Source of the DNA: an uncultured Flavobacteriales bacterium
GTDB taxonomy: Bacteria > Bacteroidota > Bacteroidia > Flavobacteriales_D > Parvicellaceae
Assembly (NCBI GenBank): GCA_943787725.1
Contig: CALSNM010000003.1
Location: forward strand, 164,384-228,383
Reading direction: 5' to 3'
Length of the DNA: 64,000 bases
Part shown: positions 63,263 to 64,000 of the stretch, piece by piece
Numbering within the stretch: the stretch's first letter is position 1
Layout of the letters: every line of letters begins with the position of its first letter
Translations under genes and position numbers: made by a program
The notes under the pieces: generated by a model
Database searches by the model: none
What the model was told of the DNA's origin: nothing
Seen by the model: the letters and a program-made list of their open reading frames with translations, nothing else

Positions 63263-64000
63263 ATGAATAAAATACTAACGATAATCGCAGGTTTAATGAT
63301 AGTGCTCACGCTTTCTGCAGGAGCTCAAGAACAAGGAAAGGCTGGTGATTATGTAAAAGGAGAATTAATTGTACAATTACTAGAAACCGCTAGTATTAGA
63401 GAGATTGTGCGTCGAGCTCCCGATGCTTATTACTTGCAAGTGGAAAAGGTTCTTTCACCTACTTCTCATATTTGGCAATTGACATTTGATCATACTATGA
63501 TAAGCCATGAGGGTATGCTAAATTGGGTTTACTCGCAAGAGGAGGTTGAATTAGCACAAAATAACTACTATTTGGAATTGCGATCAACTATTCCAAACGA
63601 ATCAACGTCTGGAAATTTCACCCAACAATGGCACCACAACAATACCGGTCAAACAGGCGGTACGGTTGATGCAGATATTGACTCTGATTTAGCTTGGGAT
63701 ATTACAACAGGAGGAATTACTGCCTCAGGACATGATATTGTCGTATGCTTGATTGAAAGCGGAAATTTAGACCACAATGACATAACTGATAACCGCTGGT
63801 TTAATGCTGGAGAAATTCCGAACAATGGAATTGACGATGATGGAAACGGATATGTTGATGACCGTGATGGATGGAATCCTACAACAAATAACGACAATTA
63901 TGGGACTGGTGGACACGGAACGAATTGTCTAGGTATGATTGGGGCAAAAGGTAACAACGGTTTATTGGTTGTTGGCGCCAATTGGGATGTTAAATTAATG
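63263..64000 (+). CDS. Secreted subtilisin-family (S8) peptidase, cut by the window end, with Glu at the usual Asp position
   Basis: The gene begins at ATG 63263 and runs off the window, leaving 246 residues. A signal peptide (MNKILTIIAGLMIVLTLSAG) and a propeptide lead to QWHHNNTGQTGGTVDADIDS and AWDITTG, the standard entry to Bacteroidota subtilases. The Asp block, normally xxVIDSGxxxxHxDL, reads IVVCLIESGNLDHNDI, so the catalytic Asp is Glu165. The region PNNGIDDDGNGYVDD, probably a calcium site, and the His block GTGGHGTNCLGMIGAKG with His218 follow normally. The Ser block is beyond the window. A TAACTTTA element about 30 bases upstream is a near match to the -7 box. The protein is probably exported and may continue into a sorting domain. 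Confidence 0.85.
   Translation, partial: MNKILTIIAGLMIVLTLSAGAQEQGKAGDYVKGELIVQLLETASIREIVRRAPDAYYLQVEKVLSPTSHIWQLTFDHTMISHEGMLNWVYSQEEVELAQNNYYLELRSTIPNESTSGNFTQQWHHNNTGQTGGTVDADIDSDLAWDITTGGITASGHDIVVCLIESGNLDHNDITDNRWFNAGEIPNNGIDDDGNGYVDDRDGWNPTTNNDNYGTGGHGTNCLGMIGAKGNNGLLVVGANWDVKLM

Noticed and set aside
1..64000. CRISPR arrays, prophage, integrated elements or biosynthetic clusters
   Set aside because: No regularly spaced repeats, integrase, transposase, capsid or large synthase genes are visible. Genes are mostly chromosomal housekeeping and surface proteins.

Overview
The window is bacterial chromosome from a member of the Bacteroidota, most likely a marine-type Flavobacteriales. The evidence is a truncated sprA (type IX secretion translocon) next to gcvH, a vanZ-like gene and tonB; a GldN-like protein and a protein with a C-terminal sorting-like domain; many SPII lipoproteins; low GC; and a recurring TAnnTTTG promoter element, the -7 box of this phylum. 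I see no rRNA, CRISPR array, prophage or insertion sequence. There is one tRNA with a CAU anticodon at about 5.3 kb.

Layout. 0-5 kb: sprA 3' part, gcvH, vanZ-like, tonB, terminator. 5.2-7.3 kb: tRNA, a HAD phosphatase and methylmalonyl-CoA epimerase that converge and overlap, and a secreted protein. 7.5-11 kb: an oligopeptide-binding lipoprotein and two small lipoproteins. 11-22.6 kb: acetyltransferase-lysC on the minus strand, then fbp-mfd-adenine/adenosine deaminase, a class A penicillin-binding protein and an ABC exporter on the plus strand. 22.6-29.4 kb: phnA-like, flavoprotein, serine hydrolase, methionine-type aminotransferase, lytic transglycosylase, membrane protein and glyoxalase-fold protein. 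29.5-37.2 kb: a four-repeat GldN-like protein, an M23 peptidase, and two broken genes (an M43-like metalloprotease and an AsmA-like protein). 37.3-41.8 kb: metallophosphoesterase, YkgJ-type cysteine cluster protein, trpS, plsC-gatC and a bacilliredoxin. 42-50 kb: lipoproteins, a 45-codon small gene, DUF3108 protein, polA (frameshifted), an M28 peptidase and a DMT transporter. 50.3-55.4 kb: HMA-domain lipoprotein, sensor histidine kinase, cation/proton antiporter and ALDH7-type dehydrogenase. 55.5-59 kb: a YwqK/MORN-like protein, threonine dehydrogenase, a polymorphic-toxin-23-like secreted protein coupled to a MORN protein. 59.2-64 kb: carbonic anhydrase, a broken TPR-SpoIIE phosphatase, a monohaem lipoprotein, a PKD lipoprotein, and the start of a subtilisin-family peptidase whose usual catalytic Asp is Glu.

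The strongest window-wide observation is a set of single-base frame disruptions, mostly in short homopolymers. They hit genes expected to be essential or conserved (polA, trpS, sprA, mce) and are clustered, while about 27 kb from 6.5 to 33.7 kb is clean. I read most of them as uncorrected sequencing errors, though the M43-like, AsmA-like and SpoIIE genes could be real pseudogenes. The most interesting biology is the tandem GldN-like protein, the MORN/toxin-23-like pair, the Glu-for-Asp subtilase and a set of promoters placed so close to start codons that leaderless mRNAs are likely. No single locus can be declared a new system from sequence alone.
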